Below are positions 20,850 to 29,922 of a DNA stretch of 35,035 nucleotides, piece by piece. Source of the stretch: Gammaproteobacteria bacterium (lineage in GTDB: Bacteria > Pseudomonadota > Gammaproteobacteria > DAOVJZ01); contig JAOUJV010000016.1 in the NCBI GenBank assembly GCA_029882995.1, forward strand, positions 1 through 35,035, given 5' to 3'. The notes beneath the pieces are model-generated. The model had not been told where the DNA came from. It did not search any database and was given only the letters and a program-made list of their open reading frames with translations. Positions within the stretch are counted from its first letter, which is position 1; the number at the start of each line of letters is the position of its first letter. The position numbers and the translations under genes are program-made.

Positions 20850-21219
20850 ATTCCAGCAGTAAGGCCGCTACTACACGGCGGTATTCCGACACCAGTACGT
20901 TATAGGTGCGGCAGGCAGCTGCCGTGTTCATGCTCTCCAGGCCAATCCCTTTTTTGATCAGAGGCGCCATTAGTTCAGGAGATGGGAACTGCTGTTTTTC
21001 ACCCGAGCCAAAAATGATAATTTCCGGCTTGAATTCAAGTAATGTCTCAAAATGGTCAGGGGTCAGATCAGACACCTTGTTTGGTGGCCAATCAGACAGA
21101 ATCCGGTCTGTTCCAACCACAATACTGGTGGTAAAAGTCTGTTCATTGACCATGATTTGTCCCTTTTCATAGGACTTGATCAGATTGCCTTTTTCGGGGT
21201 TTTCGAGATGAAATATCAT
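20848..21219 (-). CDS. Mth938-like domain protein (DUF498 family)
   Basis: A 123-residue protein of the Mth938/NDUFAF3-like fold. The family pattern is visible: a central I-I-I-F-G-S-G strand-loop after an acidic helix (H-F-E-T-L-L-E-F-K-P-E), then I-G-L-E-S-M-N-T-A-A-A-C-R-T-Y-N with the conserved M-x-T-x-A-A-x-R-T-Y-N signature near the C-terminus. The mitochondrial relative is a complex I assembly factor; the bacterial role is not established. It converges on rpoS, and its stop codon overlaps the T-run of the rpoS terminator. AAGG lies about 10 bases upstream of the ATG. Confidence 0.85.
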   Translation of the reverse strand: MIFHLENPEKGNLIKSYEKGQIMVNEQTFTTSIVVGTDRILSDWPPNKVSDLTPDHFETLLEFKPEIIIFGSGEKQQFPSPELMAPLIKKGIGLESMNTAAACRTYNVLVSEYRRVVAALLLE

Positions 21220-21307
21220 TATTTACTGCCTTGAGCCCAAATTTGGCTATATTAGAGCATAACTTTGGCTTTATAACCCATCGGATTCTGGATTAACCCT
21301 CTCGCAG

Positions 21308-21337
21308 TTTGGGGCATCCATTCGTATAATAGGCGGC
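21308..21337 (+). promoter_or_regulatory. Predicted promoter of the alaC-hom-thrC operon
   Basis: A perfect TATAAT sits at 21325-21330 in the 171-bp divergent gap, with no convincing -35 at the right distance. It would start transcription near 21337, about 54 bases before the alaC GTG. Confidence 0.4.
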
Positions 21338-21390
21338 CTTTAGTTCCGGATTTCTGGACAATAACCAATACAATAGAAGATGATTTTGAA

Positions 21391-22599
21391 GTGATTACCG
21401 AATTTCCCCGCATCAAGCGGTTACCCCCATATGTCTTTAATATAGTGAATGAGCTCAAGGCGCAGGCACGCGCGCGGGGAGAAGATATTATTGACTTCGG
21501 GATGGGCAACCCGGATCAGCCCACCCCGGATCATATTGTGAAAAAGCTGATTGAAGCCGCTCAGCGTGATGATACTCACCGCTACTCCATGTCACGTGGT
21601 ATTCCACGTCTGAGGCGCGCAATTTGTCGCTGGTATAAAGAACGGTTTAATGTCGATCTGGATCAGGAATCCGAAGCCATTGTGACTATCGGTTCAAAGG
21701 AAGGATTGGCTCATTTGGCGTTGGCAACAATGGGGCCGGGTGATGCGGTGCTGGTGCCGAATCCGGCGTATCCGATCCATCCCTACGGTTTTGTGATCTC
21801 GGGTGCAGATATTCGTCACGTACCCATGATTGATGGTGTCGATTTCTTTGATGAACTGGTAAAGGCGATTAATGACTCATGGCCAAAACCCAAAATGTTG
21901 ATTTTGAATTTTCCGGGCAATCCAACAACACAATGTGTTGAACTCGATTTCTTTGAAAAGGTAGTCGCAATCGCAAAGGAACATGAAATCTGGGTTGTGC
22001 ATGACCTGGCCTATGCCGAGATTGCGTTTGATGGATACAAGGCACCTTCGATTTTACAAGTGCCCGGTGCAAAAGAAGTGGCGGTTGAGTTTTACAGTTT
22101 ATCTAAAACCTACAACATGCCAGGCTGGCGTGTTGGTTTCATGTGCGGCAATGAAGTACTGGTTTCTGCATTGGGACGAATCAAATCCTATCTGGATTAC
22201 GGCACATTTACACCGATTCAGGTTGCTGCGATTGCTGCTCTGGAAGGGGATCAATCTTGTGTACAGGAAATATCAGATATGTATCAGAGTCGCCGTGATG
22301 TGTTATGTAATGGTCTAAATGCATTAGGTTGGGAAGTTGAAAAGCCCAGAGCAACCATGTTTGTGTGGGCACCAATTCCAGAGCCCTATCGCGAAATGGG
22401 TTCACTGGAGTTTTCCAAGAAATTATTGTCCGATGCCAAGGTGGCGGTATCACCGGGTGTTGGATTTGGCAGCTATGGTGACGACCATGTGCGTTTTGGT
22501 TTAATTGAAAATGAACATCGTACTCGTCAGGCGGTTCGCGGTATTCGTGAAATGTTTCGCAGAGACGGGTTAGTAAAGGATAAGGGAGTAGGTAGTTGA
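21391..22599 (+). CDS. alaC: Glutamate-pyruvate (alanine) aminotransferase AlaC
   Basis: Pyridoxal-phosphate class I/II aminotransferase making alanine from pyruvate and glutamate. It matches E. coli AlaC almost throughout, including R-L-P-P-Y-V-F-N-I near the start, the H-D-L-A-Y-A-E-I segment and [18 protein letters not shown]. The PLP lysine is residue 239 in [12 protein letters not shown]. It has 402 residues and starts with GTG (a nearby ATG at 21380 is out of frame). Its stop codon overlaps the TTG start of hom by four bases; being first in a threonine operon ties alanine and aspartate-family synthesis together. Confidence 0.94.
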   Translation: MITEFPRIKRLPPYVFNIVNELKAQARARGEDIIDFGMGNPDQPTPDHIVKKLIEAAQRDDTHRYSMSRGIPRLRRAICRWYKERFNVDLDQESEAIVTIGSKEGLAHLALATMGPGDAVLVPNPAYPIHPYGFVISGADIRHVPMIDGVDFFDELVKAINDSWPKPKMLILNFPGNPTTQCVELDFFEKVVAIAKEHEIWVVHDLAYAEIAFDGYKAPSILQVPGAKEVAVEFYSLSKTYNMPGWRVGFMCGNEVLVSALGRIKSYLDYGTFTPIQVAAIAALEGDQSCVQEISDMYQSRRDVLCNGLNALGWEVEKPRATMFVWAPIPEPYREMGSLEFSKKLLSDAKVAVSPGVGFGSYGDDHVRFGLIENEHRTRQAVRGIREMFRRDGLVKDKGVGS

Positions 22600-23909
22600 A
22601 GCCAGTTAAAGCAGGATTACTCGGGTTAGGCACTGTCGGTGGCGGTGTTGTAAATGTATTGTCACGTAACGGCAAGGAAATCGCTCGCCGTGCCGGCCGT
22701 GAGATTGAAATTTCACATGCCTCGGCGCGTGATCTGAAAAAGCCACGTATTTGTGAGACCAAGGGGATTCAATTAACTTCCAATATTATGGAAGTGGTCA
22801 ATGATCCTGAAATTGATATTGTGGTTGAATTGATTGGCGGCGATACAATTGCCCATGAGGCCGTCATGAAGGCGATCTCGAACGGTAAACATGTTGTGAC
22901 TGCCAACAAGGCGTTAATTGCCAAATACGGCAATGAGATCTTCTCAGAAGCCCAGAAGAAGGGTGTGATGGTGGCGTTTGAAGCTGCTGTTGCTGGTGGC
23001 ATCCCAATCATCAAGGCGATCAGGGAAGGTCTGGCCGGTAATAGTATTGAATGGCTGGCGGGCATTATTAACGGTACCGGTAATTTCATACTGACAGAAA
23101 TGCGTGACAAGGGGCGGGCCTTTGCGGATGTGTTGGCTGAAGCCCAGCGTCTGGGTTATGCCGAAGCCGATCCGACTTTTGATATTGAAGGCGTAGATGC
23201 AGCTCACAAGCTGACTATTCTGGCCTCCATTGCATTTGGTATTCCCTTGCAGTTTGACAAGGTGTTTATGGAAGGCATTACTGCGATTACTCAGGAAGAT
23301 GTTTCCTATGCAACCGAGCTGGGTTATCGCATCAAGCATCTGGGTGTTTCGCGTCGCACTGATAAAGGTATTGAGTTACGTGTTCATCCAACCTTGATTC
23401 CACATCGCCGTTTGATTGCTAACGTTGATGGCGTCATGAATGCGGTATTGGTAAAAGGCGATGCCGTTGGTCCAACACTTTATTATGGTGCCGGTGCCGG
23501 TGCTGATCCGACAGCCTCTGCTGTCGTTGCTGATATTGTGGATGTTGTACGTACCCTGACAACCGATCCGGAAAATCGAGTCCCACATCTGGCCTTCCAG
23601 CCGGATGCATTGTCTGATATTCCGATCTTGCCTATGGATGAGGTTGAGACAGCTTACTACTTGCGTATGAGTGTGGCCGACAAACCCGGTGTGCTAGCTG
23701 AAGTGGCCAGTATTCTTGGCGGTAAAGGCATCAGTATTGAAGCCATGATACAGAAAGAGCCGGCTAAAGAAGGCAGTAATGCAGACTTGATTATGCTGAC
23801 ACATAAAGTGATAGAGAAAAACATGAATGAGGCCATTAGCGCGATTGAAGCATTGAATTCGATCAGTGGCAAAGTGGTGCGCATTCGTATGGAACGACTT
23901 GATAGTTAA
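22596..23909 (+). CDS. hom: Homoserine dehydrogenase
   Basis: Reduces aspartate semialdehyde to homoserine with NAD(P)H, the branch toward threonine and methionine. The Rossmann motif [13 protein letters not shown] is at the N-terminus, the T-A-N-K-A-L-I-A segment near residue 105 and the catalytic-domain signature with [14 protein letters not shown] near residue 155. A C-terminal ACT domain (about 355-435) suggests allosteric feedback, normally by threonine. It is monofunctional (437 residues), without the aspartokinase domain of E. coli ThrA. The start is TTG in a TTGA overlap with alaC, supported by AAGGGAG at 22582-22588. Confidence 0.96.
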   Translation: MKPVKAGLLGLGTVGGGVVNVLSRNGKEIARRAGREIEISHASARDLKKPRICETKGIQLTSNIMEVVNDPEIDIVVELIGGDTIAHEAVMKAISNGKHVVTANKALIAKYGNEIFSEAQKKGVMVAFEAAVAGGIPIIKAIREGLAGNSIEWLAGIINGTGNFILTEMRDKGRAFADVLAEAQRLGYAEADPTFDIEGVDAAHKLTILASIAFGIPLQFDKVFMEGITAITQEDVSYATELGYRIKHLGVSRRTDKGIELRVHPTLIPHRRLIANVDGVMNAVLVKGDAVGPTLYYGAGAGADPTASAVVADIVDVVRTLTTDPENRVPHLAFQPDALSDIPILPMDEVETAYYLRMSVADKPGVLAEVASILGGKGISIEAMIQKEPAKEGSNADLIMLTHKVIEKNMNEAISAIEALNSISGKVVRIRMERLDS

Positions 23910-23945
23910 ACAGATTGAATAAAAGATTTGGATTGAGGAAATAAA

Positions 23946-25028
23946 ATGACTTTTCGTACTCGTTATACAGGTTTGATTGATAAATACCGTGATCGTTTAC
24001 CAGTACATGATGACACACGTATTATCAGTCTGGGTGAAGGGAATACACCACTGATTCGTTTAAATAATATCCCCGGCGATCTTGGCAAGGATGTTGATAT
24101 CTATGTGAAGTACGAAGGTCTGAATCCAACCGGTTCATTTAAAGACCGTGGTATGACTATGGCCGTAACCAAAGCGGTGGAAGAAGGCAGTAAGGCAATT
24201 ATTTGTGCTTCTACCGGTAATACATCTGCAGCAGCGGCAGCCTATGCGGCGCGTGCCGGAATCACTGCGTTTGTGTTGATCCCGGATGGCAAGATTGCGC
24301 TGGGCAAACTGGCACAAGCCATGATTCATGGTGCAGTTGTGATCCAGATTAAAGGTAACTTTGATGCCGGTATGGAACTCGTTAAACAGGTAGGAAAGGA
24401 AGCGCCGGTCACGATTGTAAATTCAATCAACCCGTTCCGTTTACAGGGACAGAAGACAGCTGCGTTTGAAATTCTGGAAGAGCTCGGTGCCGCACCGGAT
24501 TATCATTGTTTGCCTGTCGGTAATGCCGGCAACATTTCAGCGCACTGGATGGGATATTGTGAATATCATGAACACGGTATCGTGAACAGCCGTCCAATCA
24601 TGGTGGGATATCAGGCCGCTGGTTCAGCCCCTTTCATGCGCGGTGAAATGGTCGATAATCCGGAAACAGTAGCAACGGCAATTCGTATTGGTCATCCACA
24701 AAGCTGGGACAAGGCGTGGAATGTACAAAAGGAATCCAGCGGCTGGTTTGATGAATGTACTGACGAAGAAATACTGGCGGCACAAAAAATGCTGACCGAA
24801 CGTGAAGGTATATTTTGTGAACCGGCTTCTGCTACTTCACTGGCTGGCGCAATGCGTGATATCAAGTCCGGCAAGATACCGGAAGGCAGTAAAGTGGTGT
24901 GCACCTTGACCGGTCATGGTTTGAAAGATCCGGATACAGCTATCAAGCAATGTGAAGGTTCAAATAAAATGTTAAAAGTGGATGCGACATTGGAAGAAGT
25001 GAAAAAAGCGATTCTTGATAATATGTAA
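23946..25028 (+). CDS. thrC: Threonine synthase
   Basis: PLP enzyme converting O-phosphohomoserine to threonine. The PLP lysine is residue 66 in G-S-F-K-D-R-G, and the phosphate-binding glycine loop and the A-S-T-G-N-T-S-A-A motif follow. Its 360 residues and this N-terminus place it in the shorter class found in many Gram-positives and non-enteric proteobacteria, unlike the 428-residue E. coli protein. GAGGAA precedes the ATG. It is 36 bases after hom. No thrB (homoserine kinase) is present here, so the phosphorylated substrate must come from a gene elsewhere. Confidence 0.96.
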   Translation: MTFRTRYTGLIDKYRDRLPVHDDTRIISLGEGNTPLIRLNNIPGDLGKDVDIYVKYEGLNPTGSFKDRGMTMAVTKAVEEGSKAIICASTGNTSAAAAAYAARAGITAFVLIPDGKIALGKLAQAMIHGAVVIQIKGNFDAGMELVKQVGKEAPVTIVNSINPFRLQGQKTAAFEILEELGAAPDYHCLPVGNAGNISAHWMGYCEYHEHGIVNSRPIMVGYQAAGSAPFMRGEMVDNPETVATAIRIGHPQSWDKAWNVQKESSGWFDECTDEEILAAQKMLTEREGIFCEPASATSLAGAMRDIKSGKIPEGSKVVCTLTGHGLKDPDTAIKQCEGSNKMLKVDATLEEVKKAILDNM

Positions 25029-25074
25029 AGACACTGTCATTTTGCCAAGTGCATGGTACATATACAGAAATCCA

Positions 25075-25098
25075 AAAAGGCCGCTAATGCGGCCTTTT
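25075..25098 (+). terminator. Rho-independent terminator after thrC
   Basis: The stem AAAAGGCCGC, loop TAAT and stem GCGGCCTTTT form a perfect 10-bp hairpin whose right arm ends in four T. The A/T ends make it usable on both strands. It closes the alaC-hom-thrC operon. Confidence 0.88.
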
Positions 25099-25126
25099 CC
25101 TTATGCGTTATACGGGAAATAGTTTT

Positions 25127-25175
25127 TTGATTAAGGTCAATTACGTTACACTAGTAAATTCTTACTATTGCGCTG
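25127..25175 (+). promoter_or_regulatory. FNR/NNR-type box and promoter of nnrS
   Basis: TTGAT-TAAG-GTCAA (25127-25140) matches the FNR/DNR/NNR consensus TTGAT-N4-ATCAA in nine of ten arm positions. A -10 candidate TACTAT (25163-25168) puts the start near 25175, so the box is centred at about -41.5, the classic activating position for this regulator family. This fits control of nnrS by oxygen or nitric oxide. Confidence 0.7.
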
Positions 25176-25202
25176 TGTTATTTAGTTCACCCTGGAGTGT
25201 TA

Positions 25203-26399
25203 ATGCTGAATATTGAAGAAAGTTCTGCGACACCGAATCAGTTTGCCTTGTTTGCCCTTGCATTCCGTCCGTTTTTTATAGGGGCAGGAATATTCGCTGT
25301 TCTGTCGGTCCTATTATGGATGGCTATTTATGTGTTTAATTGGCAGCACGAGTTTGCTGGTGTCTCTCCCCAGAACTGGCATGCACATGAAATGATCTAT
25401 GGTTTTGCCATGGCTGTGATAGCAGGTTTCCTGTTAACGGCGATCAAAAACTGGACCGGCATACAGACCCTGCATGGATGGGGTTTGGCATTCATGTTTT
25501 CATTGTGGGTGATCGCCCGTGTATTGTTCATGATCGGTACTGTGCCAATCAGTGTGGTTGCCGGAGCCGATCTCTTGTTCATGCTGTTGTTGATCATTTT
25601 TTCCATGATACCGATCCTCAAGGTCAGGCAGTGGATTAATTTTGCCATTGTTACAAAACTATTATTAATGACGGCAAGTAATGTAGTGTTTTATCTGGGA
25701 GCCATGGGGATCGTGGAAGACGGTATACGTATCGGTTTGTATTCCGGCTTATATCTTATTGTTGCACTGATCTTTACCATGGGTCGTCGGGTGATCCCGT
25801 TCTTTATTGAAAGAGGGGTGGATGAGACAGTTGAATTAACCAATCGACGCTGGGTTGATCTGAGCAGTCTGGCTTTGTTCCTGTTATTCTGGATTTTTGA
25901 AATAATGGAACCGAATGGTTTTGTTGTCGCAATTTTAAGTATCGCGCTCTTTGTCCTGCATAGTCTGAGATTGGCTGGCTGGTATACCCCCGGTATTTGG
26001 CACAAGCCCTTGTTATGGAGTTTATACCTGGCATACGGGTTCTTGATTGTTGGTTTGTTTTTAAAGAGTGCATCCTATTTCTGGGGATTGTCACCGTTCT
26101 TTTCTGCCCATGCCTTTGCCTACGGCGGTATTGGATTAATGACAATTGGTATGATGTCGCGCGTGGCGCTGGGCCATACCGGGCGTGATGTGTTTTCACC
26201 GCCGCCGATTCTGTTTTGGGTATTTGCCTTTATGTTTGTTGGTGCGGTTATCCGGGTATTTTTCCCGATGTTTGACAATGGACTTTATGGTTTGTGGATT
26301 GGAATTTCACAGGTCTTATGGGTAGTTTCCTTTACCACGTTTGTCGTGATCTACACACCGATTTGCATCAAGCCACGTATTGATGGACGCCCTGGCTAA
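25203..26399 (+). CDS. nnrS: NnrS family membrane protein (nitric-oxide stress)
   Basis: Polytopic heme- and copper-binding membrane protein tied to nitric-oxide tolerance and often found with denitrification genes. About ten to twelve hydrophobic segments cover the 398 residues. Family motifs are A-L-A-F-R-P-F-F near residue 20, the W-H-A-H-E-M-I-Y-G-F segment with histidines that may bind metal, G-R-R-V-I-P-F-F near residue 196, and a late M-M-S-R-V-A-L-G-H-T-G-R. The ATG at 25203 is preferred because TGGAG (25193-25197) is 5 bases upstream; a GTG at 25197 overlaps it. No nitrite or NO reductase is in the window. A cupin gene starts right after the stop codon. Confidence 0.92.
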   Translation: MLNIEESSATPNQFALFALAFRPFFIGAGIFAVLSVLLWMAIYVFNWQHEFAGVSPQNWHAHEMIYGFAMAVIAGFLLTAIKNWTGIQTLHGWGLAFMFSLWVIARVLFMIGTVPISVVAGADLLFMLLLIIFSMIPILKVRQWINFAIVTKLLLMTASNVVFYLGAMGIVEDGIRIGLYSGLYLIVALIFTMGRRVIPFFIERGVDETVELTNRRWVDLSSLALFLLFWIFEIMEPNGFVVAILSIALFVLHSLRLAGWYTPGIWHKPLLWSLYLAYGFLIVGLFLKSASYFWGLSPFFSAHAFAYGGIGLMTIGMMSRVALGHTGRDVFSPPPILFWVFAFMFVGAVIRVFFPMFDNGLYGLWIGISQVLWVVSFTTFVVIYTPICIKPRIDGRPG

Positions 26400-26765
26400 A
26401 TGAAGCCTGGCATTAAGAAAGCTTCATTAGTCACAGAGTTCTCAACAGCAGAGCGCTGTTTTATTTCTGAAATTGCCAATGATGCTGATGATAACGAAGT
26501 TTCAATTGCACGCGCACGCGTAGAACCCGGCGTGACCACGGCATGGCATAAACTAAACGGTATCACGGAACGTTATCTGATCATCGAAGGTGAAGGTCAT
26601 GTCGAAATCGAGGGTCTGGAACCAGCAAATGTAAGTGTCGGTGATGTGGTACGTATTCCTGCCGAACATGCACAGCGTATTACCAACACCGGCAAGACTG
26701 ATCTCGTTTTTTACTGCATCTGTTCACCACCATTTCGACAGGATTGTTATGAGTCATTGGAATAG
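26400..26765 (+). CDS. Small single-domain cupin protein
   Basis: A 121-residue single cupin barrel. Motif 1 is represented by W-H-K-L-N-G-I-T-E-R-Y-L-I-I-E-G-E-G and motif 2 by V-R-I-P-A-E-H-A-Q-R-I-T-N. The histidine and glutamate of motif 1 and the histidine of motif 2 could bind a metal. The ATG follows the nnrS TAA directly, with no gap and no separate promoter, so the two genes should be cotranscribed under the FNR-type box. The substrate is unknown; a sensing or dioxygenase role is a guess. The C-terminus contains two cysteines (C-I-C-S). Confidence 0.85.
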   Translation: MKPGIKKASLVTEFSTAERCFISEIANDADDNEVSIARARVEPGVTTAWHKLNGITERYLIIEGEGHVEIEGLEPANVSVGDVVRIPAEHAQRITNTGKTDLVFYCICSPPFRQDCYESLE

Positions 26766-26999
26766 TTTTAACATTGATTCATTTCAATCACATAGGGCTT
26801 GTTCTTAATAGAATGCAGTAAAAATCTGTTTATTTTTCCCCCAACATCCAATCTACTTTAAGTTGTTTTCTTTAGTTTTGAATTTCAAAACGTTTTTTCA
26901 TTTAATTCAAATTTAGGGTTTTTGATCCAAAAATTCAGACTAGAATTGGCTCAGTGGGGATAAGTTATTCTAACAGATACCTAAACAAAAATTATAACC
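26766..26999. other. AT-rich intergenic region before recJ
   Basis: The 234 bp hold no convincing ORF. An interrupted palindrome, TGATT-N6-AATCA (26775-26790), follows the cupin stop by 9 bases and also reads as a one-mismatch FNR-like box (TTGAT-TCAT-TTCAA). No T-run follows, so it is not an obvious terminator. No good sigma-70 promoter for recJ was found; TAGAAT at 26941-26946 is the best -10. Confidence 0.5.
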
Positions 27000-28733
27000 A
27001 TGTGTAACTATGCCATCATTCGCCGGGAGTCGAAGGCGCAGAGCGAATTGCCTGCGGATTTGCATCCCTTGCTTGCCCGTATCTATGGTACGCGCAACCT
27101 GTCTTCAGCCAACGAGCTGGAATATTCTCTCGACAAACTTCATCCGTATTATTTATTAAAAGGCATTGATCAAGCTACGCAAGTACTGGCTGATGCGCTG
27201 GATAAACAAAGACGCATTTTGATCGTGGGTGATTTTGATGCCGATGGAGCAACGAGTACGGCGCTGGCTGTACGTGCATTGCGTTTATTTGATTTCAAGC
27301 ATGTTGATTTTCTGGTGCCAAACCGGTTTGAGTATGGTTATGGTCTAACACCTGAAATTGTCGAGGTGGCAGCGAGATCAAAACCTGATCTGATTATCAC
27401 TGTTGATAATGGTATTTCAAGTATTGAAGGCGTAAAAGTAGCAAATGAGCATGGTATTGATGTATTGGTAACCGACCATCATTTGACCGGAAACGATTTG
27501 CCGGAAGCCGTTGCGATTGTGAATCCCAATCAGGCAGGTTGTGATTTCCCAAGCAAGTATCTGGCCGGTGTAGGTGTGATCTTTTATGTCATGTTGGCAT
27601 TACGCACACATTTACGAGACAAGGGCTGGTATGAATTACAGGATACACCGGAACCTAATCTGGCCACATTGCTCGATCTGGTGGCACTTGGCACGATAGC
27701 TGATGTTGTACCGCTTGATCACAATAACCGTATTCTGGTTGAACAGGGTATACGCCGTATTCGTGCCAGCCAGTGTTGTGCCGGTATTCGGATGCTGGCC
27801 GAAGTGGCGGGAAGAAAAGTGAATCAGCTTGTCTCATCTGATCTTGGTTTTGTTATTGGGCCACGCTTGAATGCCGCTGGTCGTATGGATGACATGCGGC
27901 TCGGTATTGAATGTTTAATTACCAATGATGACACTACAGCACGTGTCATGGCCTATGAACTTGATTCGTTAAATAAATCACGCCGCGAAGTAGAAGAACA
28001 AATGAAGGAAGATGCCTTGCAAAGTCTCTCTGTAATGCAACTGACCGATAAGGATGAAACACTGCCGTTTGGTGTGTGCCTTTATGATCCGGAATGGCAT
28101 CAGGGCGTAATCGGGATTCTGGCATCACGGATTAAAGACAAACTGCATCGTCCGGTGATTGCATTTGCCAGAGGCGATGAAGAAATGATCAAGGGTTCGG
28201 CACGTTCTATTCCCAGTGTGCATATTAGAGACATACTGGATGCAATTGCGGTACGTCATCCTGATTTGTTAAGCAAATTTGGTGGTCATGCAGCCGCCGC
28301 CGGTTTAACCATGCGGTTGTGCGATCTGGATGCGTTTGTCTCGGCTTTTGACAAGGAAGTACGGCGTCATGTTAGCCCGGATGAATTAAAGGGTGTGATC
28401 GTCACTGACGGCGAACTGGAGGCACAGGAACTGAATCTGGAGATTGCCGAATTATTACGTCATTCCGGCCCCTGGGGGCAGGGTTTTCCGGAGCCGGTCT
28501 TTGATGGTGTCTTTGAGGTCATTAATCGTCGTATTGTTGGAGACAAACACCTTAAATTATATTTACGCCACCTCGGTGCCGAGAGCGGGATTGATGCAAT
28601 CGCATTTAATTTTGATGCCAGTAAATGGCCTGAAAACAGTTCAAAGGTTGAAGTCGCCTATCGGCTGGATGTCAATGAATTCCGTGGCCAACGTACACCC
28701 CAGATGATTGTGGAGCATGTCTGGCCAGTGTGA
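27000..28733 (+). CDS. recJ: Single-stranded-DNA-specific exonuclease RecJ
   Basis: 5'-3' exonuclease on single-stranded DNA used in RecF-pathway recombination, base-excision and mismatch repair. DHH-family motif I, V-G-D-F-D-A-D-G, has its aspartates at residues 78, 80 and 82. The D-H-H triad is at residues 159-161 in V-T-D-H-H-L. A DHHA1 domain with F-G-G-H-A-A-A-A-G and an OB-fold with V-G-D-K-H-L-K complete the protein. Its 577 residues match E. coli RecJ (577). There is no clear ribosome-binding site. The order recJ-prfB-lysS is the same as in E. coli. Confidence 0.96.
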   Translation: MCNYAIIRRESKAQSELPADLHPLLARIYGTRNLSSANELEYSLDKLHPYYLLKGIDQATQVLADALDKQRRILIVGDFDADGATSTALAVRALRLFDFKHVDFLVPNRFEYGYGLTPEIVEVAARSKPDLIITVDNGISSIEGVKVANEHGIDVLVTDHHLTGNDLPEAVAIVNPNQAGCDFPSKYLAGVGVIFYVMLALRTHLRDKGWYELQDTPEPNLATLLDLVALGTIADVVPLDHNNRILVEQGIRRIRASQCCAGIRMLAEVAGRKVNQLVSSDLGFVIGPRLNAAGRMDDMRLGIECLITNDDTTARVMAYELDSLNKSRREVEEQMKEDALQSLSVMQLTDKDETLPFGVCLYDPEWHQGVIGILASRIKDKLHRPVIAFARGDEEMIKGSARSIPSVHIRDILDAIAVRHPDLLSKFGGHAAAAGLTMRLCDLDAFVSAFDKEVRRHVSPDELKGVIVTDGELEAQELNLEIAELLRHSGPWGQGFPEPVFDGVFEVINRRIVGDKHLKLYLRHLGAESGIDAIAFNFDASKWPENSSKVEVAYRLDVNEFRGQRTPQMIVEHVWPV

Positions 28734-28787
28734 TTGGCATTGTGTAGAATACCTGCAACATAAAACGCAGTACCGATTATCATCTGA

Positions 28788-29886
28788 ATGTTGGAAATTA
28801 ATCCCATTATCTCCCGAATCAAGGATATGCAAGGGCGCAGTGATGCCCTGAGGGGGTATCTTTGACTTCGATATCAAGCAGGAACGGCTGGTAGAAGTCG
28901 TTCGCGAACTGGAAGACCCTACCGTCTGGAATAATCCCGAACGTGCCCAATCTCTGGGTAAGGAACGAGTTCAGCTGGAAAAAATTGTTGATACCCTGAC
29001 ACAGCTGGGGGAATCTCTGGGTGATGCCAGTGAACTACTGGAAATGGCCGCGGATGAAAACGATCAAAATACCGTTGATGAGATCGTTTCCGATCTGGAC
29101 TCACTGGAGTCTTCTCTGGAAGAGCTGGAATTTCAACGCATGTTTTCCGGTGAAATGGATGCGAACAATGCGTTTCTTGATATTCAGGCCGGTTCCGGCG
29201 GTACCGAAGCACAGGACTGGGCCAATATGTTACTGCGCATGTTTTTGCGTTGGGGTGAGCGCCGCGGTTTTAAAACTGAATTAATGGAAGTCTCTGACGG
29301 GGAAGTGGCGGGCATCAAAAGTGCCACCATTCGGTTTGAGGGTGAGTATGCCTATGGCTGGCTCAGAACAGAAACCGGTGTACATCGTCTGGTACGCAAA
29401 TCACCTTTTGATTCCGGTAACCGTCGTCATACATCATTTGCGTCGGTCTTTGTTTCTCCCGAGATTGATGATGATATAGATATCGAGATCAATCCGGCCG
29501 ATTTACGCATTGATGTCTATCGTGCCAGTGGTGCCGGTGGTCAGCATGTAAACCGGACTGAATCAGCAGTACGCATCACGCACGCACCGAGTGGAATCGT
29601 GGTACAGTGTCAAAACGATCGCTCGCAACACAAGAACAAGGATCAGGCCATGAAGCAGTTAAAGGCCAAGTTGTATGAGCTGGAAATGCAAAAACGGCGT
29701 TCGGAATCAGATGCAGTTGAAGAATCCAAGGCGGACATTGGCTGGGGCAGTCAGATTCGATCCTATGTGCTTGATCAATCGCGCATCAAGGATTTGCGTA
29801 CCAATGTAGAAACCGGAAATACTCAGGCCGTGCTGGATGGCGATCTGGATCAGTTTATTGAAGCAAGCTTGAAGTCGGGTTTGTAA
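28788..29886 (+). CDS. prfB: Peptide chain release factor 2 (programmed +1 frameshift)
   Basis: Releases finished proteins at UGA and UAA codons. Frame 1 runs from the ATG at 28788 (M-L-E-I-N-P-I-I) through 25 codons to an in-frame TGA at 28863-28865. A +1 shift on CTT-TGA-C continues from 28864 to the stop at 29886, giving 365 residues, the same as E. coli RF2. The anticodon-like S-P-F tripeptide lies in R-K-S-P-F-D-S-G, and the catalytic G-G-Q in [10 protein letters not shown] simple ORF scan would miss about 85 N-terminal residues. It starts 54 bases after recJ. Confidence 0.96.
28851..28866 (+). promoter_or_regulatory. prfB autoregulatory +1 frameshift site
   Basis: AGGGGGTATCTTTGAC contains the internal Shine-Dalgarno-like AGGGGG, three bases before the slippery CTT and the UGA stop. 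To my knowledge this is identical to the E. coli element. When RF2 is scarce, ribosomes pause at UGA and slip forward, making more RF2. Confidence 0.97.
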
Positions 29887-29922
29887 AGTTGAAAGGTTAT
29901 CAAAGTTAAAAGTTGGAAAGTT

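Noticed and set aside
22208-22762. 184-codon minus-strand ORF across the alaC-hom junction
   Set aside because: Antisense to two conserved coding frames; the protein has no recognisable motif.
26799-26824. Possible recJ promoter TTGTTC with TAAAAA
   Set aside because: The 14-base spacing is too short and the -10 is poor; not reported as a feature.
29044-29886. Separate short release-factor gene starting at 29044
   Set aside because: It is the second-frame part of prfB; the full gene begins at 28788 and uses the +1 frameshift.
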